A stretch of 30,101 nt of DNA from a virus: positions 1-30,101 of IMG/VR virus record IMGVR_UViG_3300042886_000206; one strand, 5' to 3'. The notes under the pieces are model-generated. The model was given only the letters and a program-made list of their open reading frames with translations. It had not been told where the DNA came from and did not search any database. A program made the translations under genes and the position numbers. Positions 13,388-22,032 of the stretch are shown in pieces (the first letter of the stretch is position 1; the number at the start of each line of letters is the position of its first letter).

Positions 13388-16300
13388 TTACAGTACCTCA
13401 ACCCAACTATTATCCGGACAGAAATATATTATGTCGTTTGTTGCGTCAGTACAATAACCAATGATTCTAACATTATTACCAGTAGCCGGTGGTGATGTCG
13501 AACTAAACTCACCCGCAGTTGTTGATACATATAATATAGAACCTAAAGTCACACTAGTAAATGATGTTGTACTAAATTTAGCATAACCTCTTAACAACAT
13601 TCCACTCGCAATTGTTGTCCCTAACGCCATACCTAATAATCCTGTTGACCCAGAAACTGTTGTAGCATTTGCCAATGTCCAAGTACCTCCAGTACTATAA
13701 TAATAAACTGACCCGGCAGTTAATGTTGCTCCAATACCAAAATAAACAACTTCTCCGGCACCACCATTAGATGTTGGAACTGTAAATATTTTATTGTTTG
13801 TAATATTAATATTATTGACAAATGTTGTACACCCTCTATCTGCAGTAATGTTAGAACCTACAATAGTTGCAAAAGTAATACCTGATGGTATTCGATTACT
13901 ACTACCACCAAGAATTGACGAAAAACAACTTCCTATACAGTTATTATAACCACCCGCAATAGTTGACCAATTACCATATATACGATTCGACACTCCACCT
14001 GCAATAGTTGAATAACTTCCCACAATTTTTTGAAATTCAGGATTACCATTAACATAAGTAAATCCACCACCACCAATTGTTGAACAATTTCCACTAACAG
14101 AAACATAACATCCACCACCAATGGTTGAAGCATTACCGGAAACCCTATTAAAACGACCTCCACTAACTGTTGAATAAGTAGCACCTAATAAAATCTCATT
14201 ACCACAACCACCACCAATAAATGAATCATTCCCTCTAGCGGTATTACCTTGACCACCCCCGATTGTCGCAAAACTTCCAGAAGCAGTATTACTATAACCA
14301 TACCACCCACCACACTGGAAGCGTTGACCACCCCCTCCAATAGTTGAAGCCATCCCTGACGCTTTGTTATAACCACCTCCACCAATTGTTGAGGTACTAC
14401 CGGAAGCAATGTTTCCACCACCACCACCTACTGTTGAAACATAATTAGACACTGTGTTGATTCTACCTCCACCAATGGTTGAATAGTTACCCGTCGCACA
14501 GTTTTTACATCCACCACCAATTGTTGAATTTACACCATAAGCAGTATTTCCAACACCACCACCAATAAATGAATTACTTCCACCAAAACTAGATTTTGTT
14601 AGATTTCTAACTAATGGTTGATTTCCAATTGCAAACACATCAACCGAAGCTGTTGCTCCGGTAACATTTACTGTGGTGAATCCTGCGGAGTAAGTTGATG
14701 CCGTTACCACAACATTTCTTGAACAAGTATTATTATCAAAAGTTAATAATAAATCATTAGTTACAAAACAACTAGTTAAATTACCAGTAAACCTTAACGA
14801 ACAATTACCAAGGACTGTAGATGTTTCTATTTTTGGAGAATTACCCACCATATTTAAAACACCTCCGTTAATACCTCCTTGATACCCACAGACAATATTC
14901 ACATGACCACCACCTACAAAAGCAAATTTGGTAGCCGATTTATTATTATTACCTGAAACTATCCCTGAACCATAACCTGTTGCGTAATTACCACAACCAC
15001 CTAAAATAGCCGCTCTAATACCATTGGTCTTATTAGAAAGACCACCACCAATAACAGCATCTTCATGAACTGTTATATTATTACATCTACCACCACCTAT
15101 AAACGATGCCGCACTTGTATTACAATTGTAAGAACCTCCAACAACAACTGATTGATTTGAAGACACTGTATTACTAAGTCCACCTCCGAGAAATCCACCA
15201 CCTGAACCACAACTAAGAATCTTACCACAATATCCACCGGCAATTGTTGTTGCAACACCATAGTTTCTATTACAATTTCCTCCACCAACTACAGAACAGT
15301 TACTTCCTGAACTTACACAATTATTTTTCCCACCACCAATTGTTGAATAAGTACCAATAGCATTATTACATCGACCCCCACTAACTGTTGAAATAAAACC
15401 AAAAGCAGTATTTGTAAAACCACCACCAATGAATGAACGATTACCAGAAGCAGTATTACCTTGACCACCACCAATAAACGATTGTTCACTTATATTACAA
15501 TTGTATTGACCTCCAACAATAACTGAACTATATGAAGATACTGTATTACAATAACCACCACCTATAAACCCACCTACTCCATTACAATTAAGTATACTAT
15601 TAGTATTACCACCGGCGATAGTTGATGAGTGACCATAATTTTTATTTTGGTATCCACCACCAACAACAGAATATTCTTTTTTTATACAGTTTAATTTACC
15701 TCCACCGATAAATGAATTGTTATTATTATCAATAATGTTGGAACAACCACCACCTATGGTTCCATAAGATGTAGTGACACCACTTATTATATTACATTTA
15801 CCACCACTGATGGTTGAACTACAATGGTATTGACCAAAAATTTTATTAGAAAGACCACCACCAATAACTGAATTTTGTATTTGACGACCATATATAGTAT
15901 TTGATAACCCACCACCTATAGTATTGTCATATAAATAACCATTATTACCACTATTAGATAGACCCATTTTGTTTAAATGACCACCACTTATAGTATTACG
16001 ACCACCTATATACAAAATATTAGACAACATTGTATTATCACTACCACCACCAATAAAAGATTCACAATTTGAACTTATAGTATTCGAACAACCACCGCCA
16101 ATAAATGAACGACTAGCACCTGATAAAATATTATTACAACCACCCACGATTGTTCCATGAGGAGATAAAATATCTACTATATTAAGTTGACCACCTAAAG
16201 ATGCTGAACAATTTCCATTTGATTGATTACTAACACCACATCTAACCGATGAGTATGTACCTACACCTAATACGATTACCGGAGGTGTTGGGCTAAAACC

Positions 16301-18178
16301 ACTCGTTCCTGATGAACCTGCCGCACCTGTTGCTCCCGATGTTCCTGACGAACCACTAGTACCTGATGTACCTCTTGTTCCTGAAGAACCACTAGTTCCT
16401 GAAGAACCACTTGTTCCTGAAGAACCACTTGTTCCGGATGTACCTCTTGTTCCCGATGTACCACTAGAACCATTTGCACCCGATGTTCCACTAGAACCTG
16501 TTGCTCCCGATGTTCCTGACGAACCACTAGTACCTGATGTACCTCTTGTTCCTGACGAACCACTTGTTCCGGATGTACCTCTTGTTCCCGATGTACCACT
16601 AGAACCATTTGCACCCGATGTTCCACTAGAACCATTTGCACCCGATGTTCCACTAGAACCCGTCGCTCCCGATGTTCCTGACGAACCACTTGTTCCGGAT
16701 GTACCTCTTGTTCCTGAAGAACCACTTGTTCCGGATGTACCTCTTGTTCCCGATGTACCACTAGAACCATTTGCTCCCGATGTTCCACTAGAACCCGTCG
16801 CTCCCGATGTTCCTGATGAACCACTTGTTCCCGAAGAACCACTAACCCCACTAGCACCAGATGTCCCTGACGAACCACTAGTACCTGAAGTACCTCTCGT
16901 TCCTGAAGTTCCACTAGAACCACTAACACCACTAGTCCCCGAAGACCCACTATTTCCACTAGTACCTGAAGTTCCTCTCGTTCCTGAAGTCCCACTAGAA
17001 CCACTAATACCACTTGTTCCTGAAGAACCACTACCACCAGTGCTTCCGGATGTTGTAACCAATAAACCATTAGAACCCACACACACCAAACATCCTGATG
17101 AACTAGTGAAACTACATACAGATAAATCATTAACAAATGTGGTACATGCTCTGTTTGCGGTTATATTACTACCAATAATATTGGTATGTGTAAATGAGGA
17201 AGATATTGTATTACCTATACCACCTAATATTGATGAACAATTACCATTTGCACAATTACAACAACCTCCACCAATTACAGAATAACAACTGGTTATAGTA
17301 TTTAGATAACCACCACCAATTGATGAATAAGATGCACTAATACAAAGTTTATTACCATAACCACCCGATATAGTTCCTAGTCCAGATAAAACACGATTAG
17401 AATAACCACCACCAATGAATGACCTAGTACCTGAAACTATATTATCATGACCTCCGCCAATAAATGAGGAAGATACTAACTCACAAATTATATTAGATAA
17501 ACCACCACCAATTGATGAGGTAGTTCCTGATACGCGATTACTAAAACCACCACCAATAAATGAAAAACATTCTGATACGGTATTTCCACTACCTCCTAAT
17601 GCTGCCGAAAAATTTCCTGATGCGGTATTTCCAACACCACATCTAACAGATGAGTTAATACCACCACCTAATATTATTACCGGAGGATTAGGACTTGTTC
17701 CACTAGTACCAGCCGAACCCGTTATACCTGAAGACCCCGATGAACCATTAATTCCACTAGTACCTGAAGAACCACCGGCACCTGATGTCCCCGATGTCCC
17801 TGATGTCCCACTATTACCCGATGTTCCTGATGTTCCCGATGTCCCACTATCACCTGATGAACCACTAGGTCCTGAAGTACCATTAACACCTGAAGTACCA
17901 TTAGCACCTGAAGTACCATTAGCACCAGATGTTCCCGATGTACCATTAATAAAACCTGTTATTGTAACTATACCACCCGTTGAGTCGTATAGTTCCAATG
18001 TTGTTGCAGCAGAGAAATAAGTTCCTCCTGTAATATATGGGAATATATTTAATACTTGACCTATTTCGGCCTTATATGATGACCCTTGAGGACTTTGCGT
18101 CGTATCATAAGGTTTAACAATATGTATTAAGTCATTAACAGTTACGCCAGTCGCTAAAAGTCTATCGGTTAATCTCAT
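13388..18178 (-). CDS. Giant tail fibre: collagen-like stalks and Cys-rich YadA-type beta-roll
   Basis: One thousand five hundred and ninety-six residues. Residues 1-78 are a globular attachment domain (TVNDLIHIVKPYDTTQ, SSYKAEIGQVLNIF). Residues 79-161 are perfect Gly-X-Y triplets; 171-350 hold about 9 beta-roll repeats; 378-628 form a second, 251-residue Gly-X-Y stalk; 640-1442 hold about 43 more repeats of the SxIGGGxxNxxxG type, interrupted near 1115-1200 by a different beta domain; 1443-1596 are a C-terminal domain. The repeats match the YadA/Hep-Hag head motif, which forms trimeric left-handed beta-rolls, and Gly-X-Y tracts also trimerise, so a long trimeric fibre is expected. The many cysteines in the rolls are unusual. 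The gene starts 32 nt after the small gene at 18211. Confidence 0.88.
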   Translation of the reverse strand: MRLTDRLLATGVTVNDLIHIVKPYDTTQSPQGSSYKAEIGQVLNIFPYITGGTYFSAATTLELYDSTGGIVTITGFINGTSGTSGANGTSGANGTSGVNGTSGPSGSSGDSGTSGTSGTSGNSGTSGTSGTSGAGGSSGTSGINGSSGSSGITGSAGTSGTSPNPPVIILGGGINSSVRCGVGNTASGNFSAALGGSGNTVSECFSFIGGGFSNRVSGTTSSIGGGLSNIICELVSSSFIGGGHDNIVSGTRSFIGGGYSNRVLSGLGTISGGYGNKLCISASYSSIGGGYLNTITSCYSVIGGGCCNCANGNCSSILGGIGNTISSSFTHTNIIGSNITANRACTTFVNDLSVCSFTSSSGCLVCVGSNGLLVTTSGSTGGSGSSGTSGISGSSGTSGTRGTSGTSGNSGSSGTSGVSGSSGTSGTRGTSGTSGSSGTSGASGVSGSSGTSGSSGTSGATGSSGTSGANGSSGTSGTRGTSGTSGSSGTRGTSGTSGSSGTSGATGSSGTSGANGSSGTSGANGSSGTSGTRGTSGTSGSSGTRGTSGTSGSSGTSGATGSSGTSGANGSSGTSGTRGTSGTSGSSGTSGSSGTSGSSGTRGTSGTSGSSGTSGATGAAGSSGTSGFSPTPPVIVLGVGTYSSVRCGVSNQSNGNCSASLGGQLNIVDILSPHGTIVGGCNNILSGASRSFIGGGCSNTISSNCESFIGGGSDNTMLSNILYIGGRNTISGGHLNKMGLSNSGNNGYLYDNTIGGGLSNTIYGRQIQNSVIGGGLSNKIFGQYHCSSTISGGKCNIISGVTTSYGTIGGGCSNIIDNNNNSFIGGGKLNCIKKEYSVVGGGYQNKNYGHSSTIAGGNTNSILNCNGVGGFIGGGYCNTVSSYSSVIVGGQYNCNISEQSFIGGGQGNTASGNRSFIGGGFTNTAFGFISTVSGGRCNNAIGTYSTIGGGKNNCVSSGSNCSVVGGGNCNRNYGVATTIAGGYCGKILSCGSGGGFLGGGLSNTVSSNQSVVVGGSYNCNTSAASFIGGGRCNNITVHEDAVIGGGLSNKTNGIRAAILGGCGNYATGYGSGIVSGNNNKSATKFAFVGGGHVNIVCGYQGGINGGVLNMVGNSPKIETSTVLGNCSLRFTGNLTSCFVTNDLLLTFDNNTCSRNVVVTASTYSAGFTTVNVTGATASVDVFAIGNQPLVRNLTKSSFGGSNSFIGGGVGNTAYGVNSTIGGGCKNCATGNYSTIGGGRINTVSNYVSTVGGGGGNIASGSTSTIGGGGYNKASGMASTIGGGGQRFQCGGWYGYSNTASGSFATIGGGQGNTARGNDSFIGGGCGNEILLGATYSTVSGGRFNRVSGNASTIGGGCYVSVSGNCSTIGGGGFTYVNGNPEFQKIVGSYSTIAGGVSNRIYGNWSTIAGGYNNCIGSCFSSILGGSSNRIPSGITFATIVGSNITADRGCTTFVNNINITNNKIFTVPTSNGGAGEVVYFGIGATLTAGSVYYYSTGGTWTLANATTVSGSTGLLGMALGTTIASGMLLRGYAKFSTTSFTSVTLGSILYVSTTAGEFSSTSPPATGNNVRIIGYCTDATNDIIYFCPDNSWVEVL
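13853..16261 (-). repeat. Beta-roll repeat array 2 (YadA-head-like, about 43 units)
   Basis: Encodes residues 640-1442. Each unit is about 14-20 residues around a GGG-x-x-N core (FIGGGCSN, TIGGGKNN, VVGGGNCN). Cysteine recurs after GGG or in the turn. Unit lengths vary, so this is an old, diverged array rather than a fresh tandem expansion. Confidence 0.85.
16295..17047 (-). repeat. Collagen-like Gly-X-Y tract 2 (long tandem DNA repeats)
   Basis: Encodes residues 378-628, with unbroken Gly every third residue and mostly GTS, GSS, GAN, GAT and GTR triplets. There is almost no Pro. At DNA level it contains higher-order units: a block running from about 16325 recurs near-identically from about 16497. 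It is prone to length change by recombination or slippage. Confidence 0.92.
17129..17668 (-). repeat. Beta-roll repeat array 1 (about 9 units)
   Basis: Encodes residues 171-350 with GGG-x-x-N cores such as FIGGGFSN, SIGGGLSN and VIGGGCCN, ending in GSNITANRACTTFVN. The same ending occurs after array 2 (GSNITADRGCTTFVN), so each array plus its cap is a module that has been duplicated. Confidence 0.85.
17696..17944 (-). repeat. Collagen-like Gly-X-Y tract 1
   Basis: Encodes residues 79-161, perfect Gly-X-Y triplets (GTS, GAN, GVN, GPS, GSS, GDS). It joins the N-terminal attachment domain to beta-roll array 1. Confidence 0.9.
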
Positions 18179-18210
18179 TTTTTAAATAATATTTATATGT
18201 GATAAATAGT

Positions 18211-18516
18211 TTAATTTTGGAAATCGTACAAGATATTATCCATAAATTCAAAATCTACCAAATCTTGGAATTCCTTACCGGATACAGTAACAACACAAGA
18301 ATAGATTTTAAACTCCTCACAACCATCTGAAGTAATTAATTTAATACCCAATGAAGGAGCATTATCAAATTGCGGTGGTAAAAATATATTTACATACGGA
18401 GAAGGAGGTACGTTAATGATTGACACCAAAATGCATTGGTTTCCGTATATATCACAAGCATAAACTGTGTATGGAGGATTTAACCCTGATACTGAATATA
18501 TCGCAACTGCTTTCAT
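18211..18516 (-). CDS. Hypothetical virion-associated protein
   Basis: One hundred and one residues, beta-rich, starting MKAVAIYSVSGLNPPYTVYA. It has four or five cysteines (CDIYGNQC near 21-28; a later DGCEEF and YSC). The N-terminal half resembles a short beta-sandwich of the kind found in fibre-associated proteins; the C-terminus is acidic and helical. It starts 3 nt after the stop of the 819-residue adhesin gene and lies just upstream of the giant fibre, so a role in fibre attachment or assembly is likely from context only. Confidence 0.7.
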   Translation of the reverse strand: MKAVAIYSVSGLNPPYTVYACDIYGNQCILVSIINVPPSPYVNIFLPPQFDNAPSLGIKLITSDGCEEFKIYSCVVTVSGKEFQDLVDFEFMDNILYDFQN

Positions 18517-18519
18517 CTA

Positions 18520-20979
18520 TTAATCTTTTATTAATCTTACTGAGAAACCATATATTTTATTGTAACCATATCTATTAGCAACACTGGTATTAGCAGCCAA
18601 ATATAGAAGCCAAGCAAAATCACTATCAACTTCTGTTGAACTCCAAAACCCACCATTGTTTCTAATATTATTAAATCCTCCAAAGTTTGAACGCCAACCT
18701 CCAGGTAATCCTGTAAAACCGCTAGAGTTAGAGGCTCCTGTATTGGGACTTAACCAGTGTACTGTACCTGTTTCTTTTAATTTACCACCCGCAACACTAT
18801 TTCCACCTAAATAAGTGGTTAAAGTTGTCCATTCTGTATCAGTTGGAATGTGATATCCTGATGGTGCCAATTGTTTTCTTTGACCTACATCAGTTTTTGA
18901 GGCCTCATTCCAAATTCCCATCACAGCATACCAATTATATAACTTACCATATGTGTCTCCCGTTGTTGTACTACCGCTGTAATAACACCAAGCACCTGTT
19001 GTTAATGTCGCCCACTGGCTTGTTCCTGTGATTTGTGGAATTAATGTACCATCTCTATAAGTAGGAACATTTAAATTACACGCCGCCCAAGTTTGAGTTC
19101 CAATTGTTACATCATTCAATGAACAAAGATATGATGAGGAAACATTTAAATTAGTTAATAAACAACTAGGTATTTGAGACGCTCCTGAAATAACTTTTGA
19201 AACACTATTAACAGATGTTATATTATATGGATAATTTTTACCAATCATATATAGATTTGTGGTTATACCATCAAGGTTAACCGATGTTATATAGATATTA
19301 CCACTATCCTCGAAAATACCATATGTCGCACAACTATTATTCGGTAATAATAATTCAACATCAACTTCTAAAGTTCCTGTTAAATAATTCCATTGACTTA
19401 AATAACATTTATCAGTAAAAGCATCAGTATTAAGTACCAAAAATTTATAAGCGAGTGTTCTATAAAAATCTCCAGTGATATATCTACCAACTATTAAAGG
19501 AAATTTAGTTGTCATAACAGGACTTACACCTGATATATCTATTTCAACAACTTCGTTAGGGCTATTAAAAGTATTTACCGCTAAAATAACTGTGTCCGAA
19601 ATCGCCGCAAGACCCGCAGAATTACTAAAATTTAATGGAGAGGGGATATTACGATTAAATATCGCACTAAATGATGGTAAAGTTATATTATATTCGTTAA
19701 AACTAAGACCAATTGGTTCCCAAAGTTTATTTGAGGTATGAGCAATATCATTACCACCAGAATATTCTGCAGGCATTGTTAATAATGTTGAAGTATTTGT
19801 CGAAACATTATATGACCAAACTTTATCTTGATTATCATTATATATTACAGCACAAGTCGCTATAACAGGACAAGATTCAATATCAGTAAAATTAATTATT
19901 GAATCAATAACTCCCAAAGTGGTATGAACAACATATCTACCAGGATATGTATATCCAGGTGTTGGTCCTAAATCAGTATCTAAAATAAATTTAGTCGTTC
20001 CAAGATATATCGTGTTATTAAAATTATATAATTGAACCCCAATACCAATATTTACAAATGTTTTAAAATTAAAACCATTTGGGTCACCATTTAAATTCAC
20101 ATAATAACTTTCCCATAAACATTTAGCCTCGTAATCCGTTGTTGAATTATTAATATTATGGGTTGTCTCATTTTGAGTAACAGATGTTGAAAAATAAGTA
20201 TATATCGATGGTGTTGCCGGTTTTGTTGATGAAGGTGTCATTGTCATTGTTGGAGTCATCGTCATTGTTGGAGTTATTGTAGGTGTTTGAGTTGGAGTTT
20301 GGGAAGGTGACGCACCAGGTGTTGAGGTCATAGTAGGTGTTATAGTAGGTGTAGGTGTCATGGTAGGAGTTTGAGTTGGCGTTGGAGTTTTAGATACTTC
20401 GGCAGGGTCAGTTAAAGTACATACCGTTATTGCCGTATAATCAAGCCAAAAATCTGTTGTTGTTGCCGTATATAACCCGGCAGGTAAATTCTGAATTGCC
20501 GGTGATATACTACCTTTATTATCTACACCCCCATTCCACCATACAGTTTTATACGGTGGTGTACCACCACTTATTGTAACCGACGCCTTACCATCAATAG
20601 CTCCAGGGTATGATGGGTCTCTTGTATCATTTGGATTACAAGCAACCCCCATTGGGAAAATGGTTATTACATTACATTCATTTGATAGAGTATATGCTGT
20701 TATTACTGGTGATGGCGGAGGAAAACAACTAACGGAGTCATCACTACCAATACAAGTAACACAATCATCATAGTTTGTTAATATCGCATCACTTCCATTA
20801 TATATTTTTGAATTACTTGGGATAGGTTCATCAATCACATATCCACAAGCACTAAATTCAGGTGTTATTATAGAATAAACCTGATTAAGATTAGGTGTAT
20901 CACCAACATAATTACTTAACCCAAAATAATTATCTGAATTATTAGATTTAGTACAACAAGTTTGAAAATAATAAGTCAT
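18520..20979 (-). CDS. SprB-like / PT-linker / FISUMP adhesin (tail fibre)
   Basis: Eight hundred and nineteen residues. Residues 1-85 are a cysteine-containing N-terminal module (YYFQTCCTK, CVTCIG). Residues about 91-190 resemble the SprB repeat of flavobacterial gliding adhesins (VTISGGTPPYKTVWWNGG, then IQNLPAGLYTATTTD). Residues 197-258 are a PT/MT-rich linker. Residues 260-375 are a separate beta domain, and about 378-610 are beta-propeller-like. The FISUMP domain occupies about 620-819 and ends VRLIKD. The last about 440 residues are paralogous to the product of 11109-13376. First gene of the adhesin transcript, with AT-rich upstream sequence (ATTATTTATATATAA) before the ATG. No signal peptide; probably a receptor-binding fibre. 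Confidence 0.85.
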   Translation of the reverse strand: MTYYFQTCCTKSNNSDNYFGLSNYVGDTPNLNQVYSIITPEFSACGYVIDEPIPSNSKIYNGSDAILTNYDDCVTCIGSDDSVSCFPPPSPVITAYTLSNECNVITIFPMGVACNPNDTRDPSYPGAIDGKASVTISGGTPPYKTVWWNGGVDNKGSISPAIQNLPAGLYTATTTDFWLDYTAITVCTLTDPAEVSKTPTPTQTPTMTPTPTITPTMTSTPGASPSQTPTQTPTITPTMTMTPTMTMTPSSTKPATPSIYTYFSTSVTQNETTHNINNSTTDYEAKCLWESYYVNLNGDPNGFNFKTFVNIGIGVQLYNFNNTIYLGTTKFILDTDLGPTPGYTYPGRYVVHTTLGVIDSIINFTDIESCPVIATCAVIYNDNQDKVWSYNVSTNTSTLLTMPAEYSGGNDIAHTSNKLWEPIGLSFNEYNITLPSFSAIFNRNIPSPLNFSNSAGLAAISDTVILAVNTFNSPNEVVEIDISGVSPVMTTKFPLIVGRYITGDFYRTLAYKFLVLNTDAFTDKCYLSQWNYLTGTLEVDVELLLPNNSCATYGIFEDSGNIYITSVNLDGITTNLYMIGKNYPYNITSVNSVSKVISGASQIPSCLLTNLNVSSSYLCSLNDVTIGTQTWAACNLNVPTYRDGTLIPQITGTSQWATLTTGAWCYYSGSTTTGDTYGKLYNWYAVMGIWNEASKTDVGQRKQLAPSGYHIPTDTEWTTLTTYLGGNSVAGGKLKETGTVHWLSPNTGASNSSGFTGLPGGWRSNFGGFNNIRNNGGFWSSTEVDSDFAWLLYLAANTSVANRYGYNKIYGFSVRLIKD
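20206..20391 (-). repeat. Pro-Thr/Met-Thr repeat linker
   Basis: Encodes residues 197-258 of the 819-residue adhesin, TPTQTPTMTPTPT style, including the run MTMTPTMTMTP. It is equivalent to the first linker of the paralogue at 13083-13265; both contain an ASPSQTPT segment. Confidence 0.88.
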
Positions 20980-21064
20980 TGTCTCTTTATATATAAATAA
21001 TCGTTTATTTGATTTTTAAATAAAAAGATACAAACAATTTTATTTTTATAAATGGGACAAAAAA

Positions 21065-21084
21065 AATCCCCAATCAAGGGGATT
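21065..21084 (-). terminator. Rho-independent terminator of the thioredoxin/glutaredoxin operon
   Basis: Stem AATCCCC/GGGGATT with a 6-nt loop; on the minus strand it is followed by a T run. It lies 4 nt past the glutaredoxin stop at 21089 and separates this operon from the adhesin genes. Confidence 0.82.
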
Positions 21085-21088
21085 ATAT

Positions 21089-21373
21089 TTATTTTCCAAA
21101 ATGTTCTTTGATTATTGCAATTCCTTCATCAATTTCATTGTAATCTCTTTCGGGAGCAAATAATAAACTATTCGGTTTAACATCCGGAGATTCAACAATC
21201 ATAAATGCGGGAACAAAATCATTTTCTGTTATCTCCACAAACATATCGTATTCGTCCTTATGTTCATTAATATCTCTTTCAACAAAGAATATGTCGGACT
21301 CAACTAGTTTGTCCTTCATTTGGGTACAAAAAGGACACCCTTCCATTGTGAAAAGAATTAATAACTTATCCAT
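21089..21373 (-). CDS. Glutaredoxin-like protein
   Basis: Ninety-four residues with the redox motif CPFC at 13-16 after a first beta strand (LLILFTMEG), and VPAF near residue 54 in the cis-proline position. Size and order fit a glutaredoxin; the partner could be glutathione-independent, as many Bacteroidota lack glutathione (inference). It overlaps the thioredoxin gene by 8 nt. Likely electron donor for ribonucleotide reductase or thiol control of virion proteins. Confidence 0.85.
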   Translation of the reverse strand: MDKLLILFTMEGCPFCTQMKDKLVESDIFFVERDINEHKDEYDMFVEITENDFVPAFMIVESPDVKPNSLLFAPERDYNEIDEGIAIIKEHFGK

Positions 21374-21689
21374 TTAGTAAGTTATCAACTAATTCTTTTA
21401 TTTGGGATTCCATTTGCATTCCTGGTTGAGAATAAACTTCTTTACCTTCTGAAAATGATTTTACAGTGGGTATTGCTCTAATACCTAAAGAAGAAGCGAA
21501 TTCTTGATTTTTATCGACATCCATTGTATATAGTTGAACCTCGGAATTTTGATTTCTATATTCTTCTGAAAGTTTTTCAAAGGCAGGTTTCATTACGCGG
21601 CAGGGTTGGCACCAAGTGCCCCAAAAGTCCACGATTAATTTATCACCATTCTCAATTTTTTGTTTTAATTCTTCTGTTGTAATTTCCAT
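21366..21689 (-). CDS. trxA: Thioredoxin
   Basis: One hundred and seven residues, full thioredoxin length. The active site WGTWCQPCR has cysteines 27 and 30, with Gln in place of the usual Gly of WCGPC; cis-proline is in RAIPT (about 72-76). The Gln could shift redox potential. It is translationally coupled to the glutaredoxin gene and lies 4 nt downstream of the gene ending at 21694. Cytoplasmic, no signal peptide. Confidence 0.93.
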   Translation of the reverse strand: MEITTEELKQKIENGDKLIVDFWGTWCQPCRVMKPAFEKLSEEYRNQNSEVQLYTMDVDKNQEFASSLGIRAIPTVKSFSEGKEVYSQPGMQMESQIKELVDNLLNG

Positions 21690-21693
21690 AATT

Positions 21694-22032
21694 TTAATCT
21701 TTTTTTATTGTTAATCGTTTTAATTGTGATATCATATAATCCACCACATTTTTTTTATCCACCGTTGTTAAAATAAATATATCAGTTTCCATTCTTCTAT
21801 AAATTAAAATTCCGGTTGAGTCATATTCATATAATCTACCTTGATGCAATGTCATATATTCATCATTCATCCAATCTTCATACCATAATAGATGGGATTT
21901 ACTTAAAAATGTATCCATATCTTTTGGAGATATTGGTGTAACTCGTAAGTCAATAATGCTCGGGTATAAACCAAACCTTTCCTTGAAGGTGTCTATACAA
22001 TTTTGTGGTATTTCTTCCATATTAAAAATCAA
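21694..22032 (-). CDS. Hypothetical protein
   Basis: Up to 112 residues; the ATG at residue 5 (22020) would avoid the 11-nt overlap with the preceding gene and is equally plausible. Aromatic- and Asp-rich middle (LLWYEDWMNDEYMTLHQG), then alternating hydrophobic strands (YEYDSTGILIYRRMETDIFIL). No family recognised. Operon position between the PcfJ-like protein and thioredoxin. Confidence 0.65.
   Translation of the reverse strand: MIFNMEEIPQNCIDTFKERFGLYPSIIDLRVTPISPKDMDTFLSKSHLLWYEDWMNDEYMTLHQGRLYEYDSTGILIYRRMETDIFILTTVDKKNVVDYMISQLKRLTIKKD

Noticed and set aside
13933-14427. Two minus-strand alternative-frame ORFs inside the beta-roll array
   Set aside because: Low-complexity Val/Leu/Met composition from frame-shifted Gly-rich repeats; the 1596-codon frame explains the DNA.
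16295-17047. Regularly repeated DNA resembling a CRISPR or direct-repeat array
   Set aside because: Repeats are contiguous multiples of 9 nt, coding throughout, with no unique spacers of constant length.
16276-17136. Long alternative-frame minus-strand ORF (286 codons) rich in Val, Leu, Glu and Arg
   Set aside because: It is the +1/-1 frame reading of the Gly-X-Y repeat DNA; its periodic sequence mirrors the repeat, and the main frame gives perfect collagen-like triplets.
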